A DNA stretch of 36,900 bases from Nodularia sp. LEGE 06071 (lineage in GTDB: Bacteria > Cyanobacteriota > Cyanobacteriia > Cyanobacteriales > Nostocaceae), in the NCBI RefSeq assembly GCF_015207755.1, contig NZ_JADEWH010000027.1, forward strand, positions 1 to 36,900, in the 5' to 3' direction. Position numbers and translations under genes: made by a program. Of the stretch, positions 22,602 to 32,149 are shown piece after piece. Below the pieces are notes generated by a model. That model was not told the DNA's origin and did not search any database. It saw only the letters and a program-made list of their open reading frames with translations. Position 1 is the first letter of the stretch, and each line of letters starts with the position of its first letter.

Positions 22602-23312
22602 TTAAAATATTTTCCGACCATAACGTGCAGTTAAAGGATCAGCCGGATTACTTTGATTATACAACCAAGCCCACATCTGATCACCAAAGGAAAAATGCCA
22701 CCATTCTCTAGGGTTGCGTTGAAACCCAGCTTTTAACATCACATCATGTAATAATTGCCGATGAGCGTGATATTTTGGTGCATCTGGGTGATCACTATTG
22801 GCATAATAATGGGGATGCGATCGCTCTGACAATTCATCAATGGGCGAACCCATATCAACTATTTCCCCAGCATCATTTACCAAAGTCACATCGACAGCAG
22901 CACCCGTACTGTGAGGAGGGGGAGTTTTTTCATCCCAACTGGGTACAGCCCAAATTTCGTAAACCGATTCCCAAATTTCTTGGCGTTGCTTTGGTGATAA
23001 CTCGGCCTCAGTCAAACCCTGCTGTTGTAACGCTTGGGCAAAACTGTAATCTACCATAAACTGTTGTACAGCCACAGGACGATAAGCATCAAAAATTTGG
23101 ATATACCAATGAGGATGCAGTTGTTGTAGATATTTTTGGGCTTGGATTAAATTATCAATCACAGTTTGGCGGAGATAATAAGGTGAATATTCCCCATATT
23201 TCGCACCGAGTTTTTCATAAGGATGGGGAGATTCCACCGCAAATAATTCCAAAGGAATCTGCACCAGCAATTCACCACATTCAAGGATAGGGATTTGGTG
23301 ATAAGGTCTCAT
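22602..23312 (-). CDS. D-alanyl-D-alanine dipeptidase, VanX/DdpX family
   Basis: 236 residues, no clear signal peptide. Catalytic features: Arg78 in DAYRP, zinc ligands His134 and Asp141 in HSTGAAVD, catalytic Glu203 and zinc ligand His206 in EWWH. It should hydrolyse D-Ala-D-Ala, here most likely for cell-wall dipeptide recycling rather than vancomycin resistance, because no vanA or vanH is nearby. It is the first gene of an operon with the fibrillin gene. Its upstream region is crowded by TAATTCG repeats starting ten bases before the ATG. Confidence 0.92.
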   Translation of the reverse strand: MRPYHQIPILECGELLVQIPLELFAVESPHPYEKLGAKYGEYSPYYLRQTVIDNLIQAQKYLQQLHPHWYIQIFDAYRPVAVQQFMVDYSFAQALQQQGLTEAELSPKQRQEIWESVYEIWAVPSWDEKTPPPHSTGAAVDVTLVNDAGEIVDMGSPIDELSERSHPHYYANSDHPDAPKYHAHRQLLHDVMLKAGFQRNPREWWHFSFGDQMWAWLYNQSNPADPLTARYGRKIF

Positions 23313-23321
23313 AGTAATTTA

Positions 23322-23349
23322 TAATTCGTAATTCGTAATTCGTAATTCG
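23322..23349. repeat. TAATTCG heptad tandem repeat
   Basis: Four perfect 7-bp units starting ten bases upstream of the VanX-like gene start. Confidence 0.93.
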
Positions 23350-23656
23350 TAGCTGATGGAATTTTTTACCGTCTGCATAGGCTTTAAATTCCCCCTCCTC
23401 GCTTGCGGCTATGCATTACCCGGATCTTTCTTAACATTTGCGAGAGCGATCGCTCTCCAAATCGCGAAGCCTTAAACCTACGTTGTCCATTCTCAATAAA
23501 AGCAGGTTTTTAGCGAGAATAGCCAAGGCTGATTTGTCAAGCCAGTCATAAATTCTAATCCTTATAAACCTTACAAAACAAAGGTTTCAAGATTGTTAAG
23601 AATTTTGTGGGTAATGGATAGCCTCGCTTGCGGGGAGGGGGTTAGGGGGTGGGGTT
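23350..23656. other. Repeat-rich gap between metH and the dipeptidase gene
   Basis: No gene seen. Contents: a partial C-rich repeat CCCCCTCCTCGCTTGCGG at 23391-23408; a perfect 16-base palindrome GAGAGCGATCGCTCTC with a HIP1 core at 23442-23457; and a C/G-rich repeat at 23622-23656 that abuts the metH stop. Confidence 0.75.
23622..23656 (-). repeat. C-rich dispersed repeat abutting the metH stop codon
   Basis: Minus-strand reading AACCCCACCCCCTAACCCCC then TCCCCGCAAGCGAGG. The same sequence in opposite orientation occurs at 28990-29029 within a TIR-bounded element. It contains a small CGC-AA-GCG hairpin and may help terminate metH transcripts. Confidence 0.85.
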
Positions 23657-26600
23657 CTACGCGCTAAAGTACTTCGCTACCGGGTGATAAGCAATAATCG
23701 CCGTTGTAGACTGTTCTGGATAAATTTGCTCACTTTCATCCATATACAGATTAATTCTGTCAGCCCCCAACAAATCTAACTGCTTGTACTGGTCTTGAAT
23801 ATTCGGACAAGCCGGATAGCCAAAACTATACCGCGAACCTTGATAACGCTGTGCCAAAATATCCCGAATATTATCCGGTTCATCAGCGCCGAAACCCAAC
23901 TCCCGGCGAATCCTGGCGTGAGTCCATTCCGCCAAAGCCTCAGCCACCTGCACCGCCAAACCGTGGAAATACAGATAATCACTGTATAGATTGTCAGCAA
24001 ACAACTTCTGTGCAAACTCCGTCGCAATATTCCCCACAGTCACCGCCTGCATCGGGAACACATCAATCACCCCCGACTCCTTGGTTGCAAAGTAATCTGC
24101 AATACACAACCTTCTCAAAGACCTCTGCCGGGGAAACTCAAAACTGGCTCTTACCTCCGCGTCCTCTGCGCCTTGGCGTTTCGGATCATAAACATACAAA
24201 GTATTCCCCTCAGACTGACAGGGAAAATACCCATAAACCACCTGCGGATGTAACAAATTCTCCTCAATTACCCTTTGCTTCCAACTCTCCAAAATCGGAT
24301 GCACCGTCTCAGCCAAAAATGCCTGATATTCCTCCTTAGACTGTTCCTTCGGCTTGCGGAACTGCCATTGTCCAGCAATTAAAGCTTGCAAATCCAAATG
24401 CCAAAGTATTTCCTCAATGGGAATATCATCAGGCGTTAATAACTGAGTTCCCCAAAAAGGCGGCGTAGGACGTTGAATATCTATCGCCACAGCCTCAGAA
24501 CGGCGGGTATCAATGGGGACTGGAGTTTGGGGAGTGGAGACTTCTTCCGTAATTACTTTGCTGCTGATTTCTGCTTCTTCTGTGACGACTTCATCCAAAA
24601 ATCCCTGGAAATCATCCCAGTTATTACCAGCCTTAGCTGGCATTAATTTATCCATGAAGTGTAAATCAGAAAAAGCATCCTTACCATAAACAACCTTACC
24701 TTTATAGGTGTTTTGGCAATCTTGATGCACAAACTTAGGAGTTAACGCTGCACCACCTAGAATCACCGGAACGGTAATTCCTTTTTCGTTAAACACCTGC
24801 AAATTATCCTTCATAAAAGCAGTGGACTTCACCAACAACCCACTCATAGCTATACAATCAGCTTTATGCTCTTCGTAAGCTTGGATAATATTTTCCACCG
24901 GCTGCTTAATACCGAGATTAATCACCCTGTAGCCGTTGTTAGTGAGGATAATATCCACCAAGTTTTTACCAATATCATGGACATCACCTTTAACTGTGGC
25001 AATGATAAAGGTTCCTTTGCCATTGCTATCAGTTTCTGACTTCTCCATGAATGGTTCGAGATATGCAACCGCCGTTTTCATGGTTTCCGCAGACTGCAAT
25101 ACAAAAGGTAGTTGCATTTGTCCGGAACCGAATAACTCTCCAACAACTTTCATCCCATCCAGAAGAAATGTGTTGATAATCTGTAAGGGGGGATACTGTT
25201 CTAAAGCTGTTGTCAGAAGTTTCTCTAAACCAATGCGTTCGCCGTCGATGATATGACGTTTTAGGCGTTCTTCTAGGGGGAGACTTTCATCAACACCTTT
25301 GTCGCGTTTGGTTGTTACCCCTTCAAATAAGGTGGTAAGCTCTCCTAAAGGATCATAAACGCAGACATCACCATCAAATTTTCGCCGGTCATAAATCAAA
25401 TCGAGACAAACTTTTTGATGCTTGGATTCAATTTTAGCTAGCGGTAAAATTTTGTTAGGGCTGACAATGGCGGCATCCATTCCGGCTTGCATGGCTTCAT
25501 GCAAAAACATCGAGTTCAGGACAACTCGTGATGCAGGATTTAAACCAAAGGAAATATTCGATACACCCAAAATTACATGACAACCGGGTAATTCTTGGCG
25601 AATACGCCGAATTGATTCAACTGTGGCTTTACCATTGGCTCGGTCTTCTTCAATCCCAGTAGAAATCGGTAGAGCTAAGGTATCAAAGAATATTTCTGTG
25701 GCAGGGATACCATATTCTACAGCTTGACGATAGGCGCGTTGGGCAATTTGAAACTTTCTCTCGGCTGTCCGTGCCATCCCATCTTCATCGATAGTACCAA
25801 TTACTATGCCAGCACCGTATTTTTTCGCTAAGTCCAGCACTTTCAGAAAACGTGGTTCTCCGTCTTCGTAGTTGGTAGAGTTGAGCAAACACTTACCACC
25901 GGCTACCTTTAAACCCGCCTCCATTTTTTCCCATTCTGTGGAGTCCAGCATTAAAGGCAGTGTAACATTATTGACGATGCGCGAAACTAGTTCGTGCATA
26001 TCATGTACACCGTTACGTCCCACATAATCGACGTTGACATCAAGAATGTGTGCGCCTTCTTTGACTTGCGCCCTGGCCATGGACACCAAGCCGTCCCAGT
26101 CTTCGGCATTCAGCAAATCGCGACATTTCTTGGAACCACTGGCGTTGAGACGTTCACCGATAATCAAGAAGGAGTTATCTTGGTCGTAAGGCTGAGTGGA
26201 ATAAATTGATGCTGCGGCTGGTTCTAAACTATGCTGTCTGACTTTTGGTTTCAGGTTTTTGGCAAGTTCTGCCAATTGTTGAATGTGTTCTGGACGTGTC
26301 CCACAGCAACCCCCAATCACTTGGACACCCAAATCTTCAACAAAGTGCATTAACGCCATGCGTAATTCCATTGGAGTCAAGCGGTAATGTGCTTGTCCGC
26401 CGACGTTCTCTGGTAAACCTGCGTTGGGTATACAAGAGACTATGAATGGTGAATGTTCGGACAAATATTTGATATGCGGTTTCATCAAGTCTGGCCCTGT
26501 GGCACAGTTTAAACCGAGGATATCTATGGGATACGGGGCTAATATTGTCAGGACAGCGCTGATTTCTGAACCGACAAGCATTGTACCCATGCTTTCCATT

Positions 26601-27187
26601 GTGACAGATACCATTAACGGGCGGCGATCGCCTTTTTTGGCAAAAACTTCTTCTATACCATTCAATGCGGCTTTGATTTGCAGCACGTCTTGGCAAGTTT
26701 CTACGAGGAATAAATCCACACCGCCATCAAATAGGGCTTCGGCTTGTTCGGCGAAGTTGGCTTTGAGGGTGTCAAAGTCAATGTGTCCCAAGGTGGGGAG
26801 TTTGGTTGTGGGACCCAGGGAACCGGCAACAAATCTCGGTTTTTCTGGGGTAGAAAATTCGGCGGCGACGCGCTTGGCTATTTCTACGGCTTTTTTGTTG
26901 AGATAATAGGTTTGGTCTGCTAGGTCATATTCTGCTAAGACAATGGATGTCGCGCCGAAGGTGTCTGTTTCGATGACATCAGCACCGGCGGCGAGAAAAT
27001 CTCGGTGAACTTTGGCGACGGCTTCGGGGTTGGTATGGACGAGGTATTCGTTACAACCTTCGTACTGCGCCCCTCCGAAATCTTCGGCTGTGAGGTTTTG
27101 CGTTTGCAGGTTGGTTCCCATTGCACCGTCAAAGACGAGAACTGGGCGATTTGGACTATGTAGATGTTCTAGGAAAGGATGAGTCAT
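23657..27187 (-). CDS. metH: Cobalamin-dependent methionine synthase MetH
   Basis: 1176 residues, full length. Homocysteine domain with zinc cysteines Cys228 (GLNCATGP), Cys294 and Cys295 (GGCCGTRPE); folate domain from about 340 ([15 protein letters not shown], then [10 protein letters not shown]); cobalamin cap and Rossmann domain with DVHDIG (735-740, His737 as axial ligand); and an AdoMet reactivation domain to the end ([10 protein letters not shown] motif). It methylates homocysteine from 5-methyltetrahydrofolate. Residues about 1002-1012 ([11 protein letters not shown]) are encoded by a dispersed repeat inserted in frame in the reactivation domain. No cobalamin riboswitch B12-box was found upstream. 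Confidence 0.97.
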   Translation of the reverse strand: MTHPFLEHLHSPNRPVLVFDGAMGTNLQTQNLTAEDFGGAQYEGCNEYLVHTNPEAVAKVHRDFLAAGADVIETDTFGATSIVLAEYDLADQTYYLNKKAVEIAKRVAAEFSTPEKPRFVAGSLGPTTKLPTLGHIDFDTLKANFAEQAEALFDGGVDLFLVETCQDVLQIKAALNGIEEVFAKKGDRRPLMVSVTMESMGTMLVGSEISAVLTILAPYPIDILGLNCATGPDLMKPHIKYLSEHSPFIVSCIPNAGLPENVGGQAHYRLTPMELRMALMHFVEDLGVQVIGGCCGTRPEHIQQLAELAKNLKPKVRQHSLEPAAASIYSTQPYDQDNSFLIIGERLNASGSKKCRDLLNAEDWDGLVSMARAQVKEGAHILDVNVDYVGRNGVHDMHELVSRIVNNVTLPLMLDSTEWEKMEAGLKVAGGKCLLNSTNYEDGEPRFLKVLDLAKKYGAGIVIGTIDEDGMARTAERKFQIAQRAYRQAVEYGIPATEIFFDTLALPISTGIEEDRANGKATVESIRRIRQELPGCHVILGVSNISFGLNPASRVVLNSMFLHEAMQAGMDAAIVSPNKILPLAKIESKHQKVCLDLIYDRRKFDGDVCVYDPLGELTTLFEGVTTKRDKGVDESLPLEERLKRHIIDGERIGLEKLLTTALEQYPPLQIINTFLLDGMKVVGELFGSGQMQLPFVLQSAETMKTAVAYLEPFMEKSETDSNGKGTFIIATVKGDVHDIGKNLVDIILTNNGYRVINLGIKQPVENIIQAYEEHKADCIAMSGLLVKSTAFMKDNLQVFNEKGITVPVILGGAALTPKFVHQDCQNTYKGKVVYGKDAFSDLHFMDKLMPAKAGNNWDDFQGFLDEVVTEEAEISSKVITEEVSTPQTPVPIDTRRSEAVAIDIQRPTPPFWGTQLLTPDDIPIEEILWHLDLQALIAGQWQFRKPKEQSKEEYQAFLAETVHPILESWKQRVIEENLLHPQVVYGYFPCQSEGNTLYVYDPKRQGAEDAEVRASFEFPRQRSLRRLCIADYFATKESGVIDVFPMQAVTVGNIATEFAQKLFADNLYSDYLYFHGLAVQVAEALAEWTHARIRRELGFGADEPDNIRDILAQRYQGSRYSFGYPACPNIQDQYKQLDLLGADRINLYMDESEQIYPEQSTTAIIAYHPVAKYFSA
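24154..24183 (-). repeat. Dispersed GGCGCAGAG-type repeat inserted in frame in metH
   Basis: Coding-strand AAACGCCAAGGCGCAGAGGA then CGCGGAGG. It matches the intergenic copies at 18004-18033 and 31431-31460 and codes QGAEDAEV within MetH. Confidence 0.75.
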
Positions 27188-27577
27188 ATTTTCCTACGGG
27201 AAATTGCTTCGGTCTTGTAGTGTTCTATTTTATTATTTTCCCAAATTGTCTGCGTTTTACCAGAGTTTGATTAAAGGATGGGTTGAGAAGTTTCCCTAAG
27301 TAGAGTATCTGGCGTGGATTTAGGGGGATATACAAGTGTTGAAGACTACACCAAAGAGTTTTTAGACATTCTCTGAAATAATTAAACGCAGACGCAGATA
27401 AAGGCGGATAGTTTTGTACTTTATTAGACTAGTACCGCAAGGCGGAAGTCAAAAGTCAAAAGTCAAAAGTCAAAAAGCTTATAAAATGGGCTTTTCATGG
27501 ATTTTGAATGGTCTATTTATTTACGCCGACTTGTACTAGGAAATGGTATAGCGAATTATAGTCGCCCAAAATTTTTA
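27188..27577. other. Upstream region of metH
   Basis: A 390-base gap between metH and the acyltransferase gene. It should hold the metH promoter, but I cannot assign it firmly. A degenerate CGCAGACGCAGATAAAGGCG repeat lies at about 27388-27407 and an AAGTCAA tandem at 27446-27473. No riboswitch or ORF was recognised. Confidence 0.55.
27446..27473. repeat. AAGTCAA heptad tandem repeat
   Basis: Four perfect 7-bp units downstream of the acyltransferase gene, of the same length class as the other heptad repeats in the window. Confidence 0.92.
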
Positions 27578-28699
27578 CTATTTCAAAAATAATGTAGCAA
27601 GAAGGTCCGAGTTATGTTGACCAAATTTAGTCTTTTTGATGAGTCGAGAAATAGTTATTTTTTGAAGATAAGTTGCGGCGATTGATAGGAAAACAACTAC
27701 GATAAAAGACATGAGACTGTTTTTAAACAAAATTAGTTTTATTTGCAAAAAGTAATTTGGTAAAGTTAGAAAGAAAATATGCCATAAATATATCCATAAA
27801 CTTGAACTACTGATAAAAATTATAATTCTCGTTACTGAATTTTCTTGCTGGTTTAAATTGTAAGTTGTAGCTAATTTATCTACTAGCAGAAACGCTAGAA
27901 TTGACGCAAAAATCCCATAGGATTCATAATAAAGCCTTGGTGGATATTTGAAAGTTTCAGGGTATAAGTTAGGTTCTTGTATATAGTAATAGTAGCCATT
28001 CATGATCAGAAATACTATCAAAAAGATGCCACAAATAATTAATAGTGATTTTCGTGTCATCTTTGGTAAAGTAAGACCTAAGCCAAATAAGCAACCATAG
28101 GGAATAATAAACAAAAAATAATTCTGGATCAAAACTGATAATAATTTATTTTCTATGGTGATATTTTCAAGTAAGAGCAATATCAATTCATGGCAACCAT
28201 AAATTATTAATAGTAATCCCAGGAAATGATTGCTATTTTTACAAGCTCTGAATAATCTGAGAACTAATGTTGAGATCATAGCCACAAGAATAAATACACG
28301 AATTATCCATACGTAGCCAATCCCCCATAAGAATAAAAAACTCCCGATAATATCGCTTTTCAAAGAAAAAGGATAGTTGCTGCCCACTAGGAGAAATATG
28401 AGATAATATGAGATAAAGAAAAAAGTCAGAAAAAACCACACAGGAGCTATGAGCCGAGGGATTCTTTTTTGCAAATAAATTCTTAAAGTATAATTTTTAT
28501 TGTGACTAGAAGAATAAAAAAGTGCGCCAGATATAATTACCATGAGGGGAACATCAAAGCTTCTTATATGGAATAAAATATTTTGCGGAATAACGTGGGC
28601 AAGAATAATTAAAAGTATACCTATAGTTTTTAAGATATCAAATCTTATATCTCTATTTGCATTTTTTTTATGTTCTTCTAAAACTACTTTGTGCTTCAT
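27578..28699 (-). CDS. Acyltransferase family 3 (OafA/WecH-like) membrane protein
   Basis: 373 residues, about ten membrane helices. The N-terminus RDIRFDILKTIGILLIILAH (about 15-34) is the acyltransferase-3 signature with the catalytic-site His34, followed by VPLMVIISGALFY. Near the C-terminus is SSLWIYLWHIFF. Such proteins O-acetylate or otherwise acylate cell-surface polysaccharides or lipids. The gene is clearly richer in A+T and in Ile/Phe/Leu/Lys codons than its neighbours, stands alone, and has repeats on both sides, which suggests horizontal acquisition. Confidence 0.85.
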   Translation of the reverse strand: MKHKVVLEEHKKNANRDIRFDILKTIGILLIILAHVIPQNILFHIRSFDVPLMVIISGALFYSSSHNKNYTLRIYLQKRIPRLIAPVWFFLTFFFISYYLIFLLVGSNYPFSLKSDIIGSFLFLWGIGYVWIIRVFILVAMISTLVLRLFRACKNSNHFLGLLLIIYGCHELILLLLENITIENKLLSVLIQNYFLFIIPYGCLFGLGLTLPKMTRKSLLIICGIFLIVFLIMNGYYYYIQEPNLYPETFKYPPRLYYESYGIFASILAFLLVDKLATTYNLNQQENSVTRIIIFISSSSLWIYLWHIFFLTLPNYFLQIKLILFKNSLMSFIVVVFLSIAATYLQKITISRLIKKTKFGQHNSDLLATLFLK

Positions 28700-28956
28700 T
28701 TTTTTTAATTGCTAGCCTTTAAAATTAGTTAAACAGTTGTAATCCATAAGCCTAGACTCAAAGATTTTTTAGCTGTTGAGCAACAACAGCCTCGGCTACT
28801 TAATTTAATGATCATGTTTTAAATTAAACCATGAACAGCCTAGATATATTCGGCTGTGGGATAAGAATTTTCAGAATGTTCAATTTATGAGATTTTCTGA
28901 ACAAGGATGTCGGCACTTTAGCAGGTAACAGGGTTTTATGAGCAATTTATGTCCTC
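28700..28956. other. AT-rich gap upstream of the acyltransferase gene
   Basis: No gene seen. It contains a hairpin GCTGTTG-AGCAA-CAACAGC at 28772-28790 without a U-tract, and probably the acyltransferase promoter, which I cannot place. The remaining gap 29080-29199 also shows nothing recognisable. Confidence 0.5.
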
Positions 28957-29079
28957 ATACCAATTATTTGTGAGGCTGCATATTATTTCGACCCCACCCC
29001 TAACCCCTCCCCGCAAGCGAGGAGGGGAACTGGATTTCTGGTTAAATTCTATTTATGCATCTTTATATTAAATTGGTAT
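28957..29079. mobile_element. MITE-like element with ATACCAATT terminal inverted repeats
   Basis: Bounded by ATACCAATT (28957-28965) and AATTGGTAT (29071-29079). Inside lies the C-rich repeat 28990-29029 that also abuts metH. The right arm, read inward as ATACCAATTTAATATAAAG, is a sequence I recall as common in Nostoc intergenic regions. At 123 bp it codes for nothing and would need a transposase in trans. Confidence 0.55.
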
Positions 29080-29199
29080 CAGCTATCTGGCAACTTCTAG
29101 AGGTAGTTACTGAATCTCAAGTTTCCTAGAAAATCTTACCACTTGTCAGATGAATCAAGGTGAATTTGGTGCTTGGTTGTTAACCCATTTGCGATTTAA

Positions 29200-30549
29200 T
29201 TACTTGAAGATCAAATCTAATCGCTGTTGGGTTATTTTGAGTGCCTCTGCTGGGGAATTTTGACCGAGTAAGACTGATTCAATTGCCCGACCTAAACTAT
29301 CGGATATGCGATTATAACCCGGAAAGATGGGACGCGATCGCCCATGTTCGGCTTGGTCTAAAAATACTTGCACCGGGGGCAGTTTCTTGACAAATTCTTG
29401 ATATTGTGGATTTTGGCGAGACTTCAAGTTGATTGGTAAATAGCCTGTTCCTAATGCGAGTTCTGTCTGAAATTCGGCACTCATGGCATACTCGGCAAAG
29501 GTGAAGGCGGCTTGTTCTCGTTCAGGTGTGGTTTTGAACAAGAATAAATTTTCACCGCCGACGCTGGTAGCGGGTTCTTGACTAACAGGAATGGGAAAAA
29601 CTCCAAAATCTACCCCACTCTCAGTAAATTCTCCCAAACTCCAGGGGCCTGTGACTTGCATTGCTACGTTACCAGCGATTAAGTCACCTGTTTCATAGCC
29701 TCTTTCGGGGCCGGATAAAATAGCGGAACCATCGTCAATCAGATTACGCCAAAATTGCAAAGCGGCGATCGCACCTGGATTATCTTGTAACATCACTGCT
29801 GCTGCATCCCTTGATTCCCCGTTCACCAATTCGCCGCCGCTACTCCACATAAATGGTAGCCAGGTGAAGACTGTAAATTCTCCTTTCCCTAATGGCAAAA
29901 ACATTCCATACTGATTGATGCGTCCATCGCCAGTGGTATCACGAGTCAATTTTTTGGCGACTTCCCGAAACTGTTCCCAAGTCCGGGGTAATTCGGTAAT
30001 TCCGGCGGCTTTAAACAAACTGGGACGGTAATAGACAGCGACATTATTAGTCGCAAATGGCAATGACCAAAGTTTCCCCTGATATTCCATTGACTCAAAC
30101 AAAGCCGGGTCAATTTCGGCTTTAACTGGAGAATTGTCTAGCTTTTCGTCTAAGGGAATTAAAGCTTGCAGTTCGACTAATTGACCTGCAATGGTGGGGT
30201 TATACCATAATAAATCCGGTGGCGCATTTCCTACGACTGCGGCTAAAATTTTCGGCGTTTGCTGGTCTTGTTGTCCAGCATAAAGGGACTCTACTTGAAT
30301 TTTCGGATGAGTTTGATTAAATTTATCTACAAGCTTTTGTAAAACATCTCGATTGGCTGGTGGATTCACACCTTGCCATAAAGTCAGATGAATTACATCT
30401 GTTTCGGCTGTTCGTATGGTTTGACATCCACCGATAGCTAGTATGCCCACCAGCAGTAACAGCAGTAAACTTTTCAAGTAGTACTGCACGTTCTGGCTTT
30501 TTCTCCTATATTTCTGGGGTATGAAAAAAAGCCGTGCATCACGTTTCAT
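29200..30549 (-). CDS. ABC transporter sugar-binding lipoprotein (extracellular solute-binding family 1)
   Basis: 449 residues from ATG at 30549. A basic N-region and a Leu-rich hydrophobic core end in lipobox LAIGGC with Cys42 as the lipid anchor. The mature part starts VIHLTLWQG and includes FNQTHPKIQVE, GNAPPDLLWYN, LPFATNNVAVYYRPSLF and GNVAMQVTGPW, typical of family 1 solute-binding proteins for oligosaccharides or glycerol-phosphate. Permease and ATPase genes are not adjacent, as is common in cyanobacteria. An upstream in-frame TTG at 30588 would add 13 residues, but ATG gives a better signal peptide. It is divergent from yebC. Confidence 0.9.
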   Translation of the reverse strand: MKRDARLFFIPQKYRRKSQNVQYYLKSLLLLLLVGILAIGGCQTIRTAETDVIHLTLWQGVNPPANRDVLQKLVDKFNQTHPKIQVESLYAGQQDQQTPKILAAVVGNAPPDLLWYNPTIAGQLVELQALIPLDEKLDNSPVKAEIDPALFESMEYQGKLWSLPFATNNVAVYYRPSLFKAAGITELPRTWEQFREVAKKLTRDTTGDGRINQYGMFLPLGKGEFTVFTWLPFMWSSGGELVNGESRDAAAVMLQDNPGAIAALQFWRNLIDDGSAILSGPERGYETGDLIAGNVAMQVTGPWSLGEFTESGVDFGVFPIPVSQEPATSVGGENLFLFKTTPEREQAAFTFAEYAMSAEFQTELALGTGYLPINLKSRQNPQYQEFVKKLPPVQVFLDQAEHGRSRPIFPGYNRISDSLGRAIESVLLGQNSPAEALKITQQRLDLIFK

Positions 30550-30666
30550 AAGGTATCGCACAATTGAGGTAATTTTTCCACAATTCAATAGGCTATCCTT
30601 TGCATCTAGGCAAAAACTATATATATATATCCTAAACTTTGAAGGAAGCGTTCATCATTTTAGATT

Positions 30667-31422
30667 ATGGCAGGACACAGTAAATGGGCAAATATTAAGC
30701 GTCAGAAGGCGGTAGTAGATGCCAAAAAGGGCAAGACTTTCGCTCAGTTGTCTAGGGCAATTATTATTGCTGCTAGAAGTGGTGTACCAGACCCTAGCTT
30801 AAATTTTCAGCTACGTACAGCTATTGATAAGGCTAAGGCTGCGGATATTCCTAATGATAATATTGAACGGGCGATCGCTAAAGGGGCGGGAACTTTTGGC
30901 GGCGATGGTGCTAGTTTTGAGGCGATTCGCTATGAGGGTTATGGACCCGGTGGTGTGGCGATTTTAATTGAAGCCCTGACGGATAATCGTAATCGCACGG
31001 CGGCTGATTTGCGTGGGGCTTTTAGTAAATGTGGTGGAAATCTGGGTGAAACGGGTTGCGTTAGCTGGATGTTTGACCAAAAGGGTGTGTGTGTGGTTTC
31101 TGGGGTGGAGGATGAAGACCGGCTTTTGGAAGCGTCTCTGGAAGGTGGGGCTGAGTTTTATGAGATGACTGAGGATGACATGGCTGAGGTGTTTACTGAG
31201 GTGTCAAATTTGGAGGTTCTCAGTCAGAGGTTGAGGGATATGGGTTTTGAGGTGAATGATGTGGAGTTACGCTGGATTCCTAGCAATTATATTGAGGTTG
31301 TTGATTTTGAGCAAGGGCGATCGCTTCTCAAGTTAATTGATTCTCTTGAGGGGTTGGATGATGTCCAGAATGTGACTGCTAATTTTGAAGTGGCTGACAG
31401 TGTTTTGGATTTGTTGGTTTAA
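30667..31422 (+). CDS. yebC: YebC/PmpR family protein (translation or transcription regulator)
   Basis: 251 residues, full length. The opening MAGHSKWANIKRQKAVVDAK, then FQLRTAIDKAKAADIPNDNIERAI and YEGYGPGGVAI, are diagnostic of YebC/TACO1. Members bind DNA or the ribosome; recent work points to relief of ribosome stalling at proline stretches. A TATATATATATA run at about 30620-30631 upstream probably contains the -10 region. It is followed by a dispersed repeat at 31431. Confidence 0.97.
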   Translation: MAGHSKWANIKRQKAVVDAKKGKTFAQLSRAIIIAARSGVPDPSLNFQLRTAIDKAKAADIPNDNIERAIAKGAGTFGGDGASFEAIRYEGYGPGGVAILIEALTDNRNRTAADLRGAFSKCGGNLGETGCVSWMFDQKGVCVVSGVEDEDRLLEASLEGGAEFYEMTEDDMAEVFTEVSNLEVLSQRLRDMGFEVNDVELRWIPSNYIEVVDFEQGRSLLKLIDSLEGLDDVQNVTANFEVADSVLDLLV

Positions 31423-31430
31423 GAGTAACG

Positions 31431-31460
31431 AACCGCCAAGGCGCAAAGTACGCAAAGTCA
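31431..31460. repeat. Dispersed GGCGCAAAG-type repeat after yebC
   Basis: AACCGCCAAGGCGCAAAGTA followed by CGCAAAGTCA, nine bases after the yebC stop. It is a relative of 18004-18033 and of the metH insertion. Confidence 0.75.
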
Positions 31461-31515
31461 AGAAAGATCAGGAAGAAATGTTTGGTGTAGCTGGAATTTC
31501 TCAAGGCAGGCGAAT

Positions 31516-32142
31516 ATGCACACTGTAATTACACCTGAAAGAATTGAGTTGCCGCCTGGCACAGTTGTCAGGATGTTGGGATCTTGGCAAGACTATCAAG
31601 TACTGAGTCAGCAACTTGCAAATCGCTGCTCGCCTCGCATTAAATATCGAACTGGAGAGATTTTGCTCATGGCACCGTTACCAGAGCATGGCAGGGATGC
31701 AAGCTTGCTGGCAGATATTGCTAAGGTTTTGCTAGATCATTTAGAACAAAGATACGATTCATTTACGCCCATCACCATGAGTAAGCCTCTGGTAAGCGGC
31801 ATTGAGCCTGATTATTGCTTCTACATTCAAAATTGGAGATCCGTAGTAGGTAAAAACCGGATCGACTGGCTCAATAACCCTCCACCAGATTTAGTGATTG
31901 AGGTAGATGTTACTAGCTATACTAGTATTGATGACTATCTTCCTTATAAAGTACCAGAGGTTTGGTTGTTAAAGAATAAGCAGCTATTAATTTATAAATT
32001 GCAGGGTGAAATTTACACAATTACAGAAAGCAGCTATTTTCCTAACCTCAGAGAAATTGTGCAGCAATGCCTTCAAATTGCAAATGAGCAAACAACAAGT
32101 GAGGCAATTAGGTGGTTAAGGAAATTTTTGCGTGGAAGTTAG
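31516..32142 (+). CDS. Uma2 family (DUF820) putative endonuclease
   Basis: 208 residues. Uma2 pattern: EILLMAPLPEHGRDAS (about 49-64), GIEPDYCFYI (about 95-104), PPDLVIEVDVTS (about 126-137), then YLPYKVPEVWLLKNKQLLIYKL. This is the PD-(D/E)xK-like fold greatly expanded in cyanobacteria. In most members the second strand reads EV(L/K)S followed by a KxxxY block; here it is EVDVTS and DDYLPYKVPEVW, so catalytic competence is uncertain. It is a single gene converging with the ABC exporter gene over a seven-base gap. Biological role unknown. Confidence 0.87.
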   Translation: MHTVITPERIELPPGTVVRMLGSWQDYQVLSQQLANRCSPRIKYRTGEILLMAPLPEHGRDASLLADIAKVLLDHLEQRYDSFTPITMSKPLVSGIEPDYCFYIQNWRSVVGKNRIDWLNNPPPDLVIEVDVTSYTSIDDYLPYKVPEVWLLKNKQLLIYKLQGEIYTITESSYFPNLREIVQQCLQIANEQTTSEAIRWLRKFLRGS

Positions 32143-32149
32143 ACGTTAA

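Noticed and set aside
23442-23457. 16-base palindrome GAGAGCGATCGCTCTC as a regulator site
   Set aside because: Its core is the HIP1 octamer, very frequent in this genome; a longer palindrome by chance around HIP1 is plausible and it is far from both gene starts.
23851-24339. Plus-strand frame of 162 codons opposite metH
   Set aside because: Shadow of the conserved metH frame; Pro/Gln/Ser-rich composition without family features.
27188-27577. Cobalamin or SAM riboswitch upstream of metH
   Set aside because: Searched by eye for a B12-box (GCCACTG-like) and for SAM-I type helices on the minus strand; neither is present.
28772-28790. Hairpin GCTGTTG-AGCAA-CAACAGC as a terminator
   Set aside because: No U-tract follows on either strand (the T-run precedes it on the plus strand), and no gene ends nearby.
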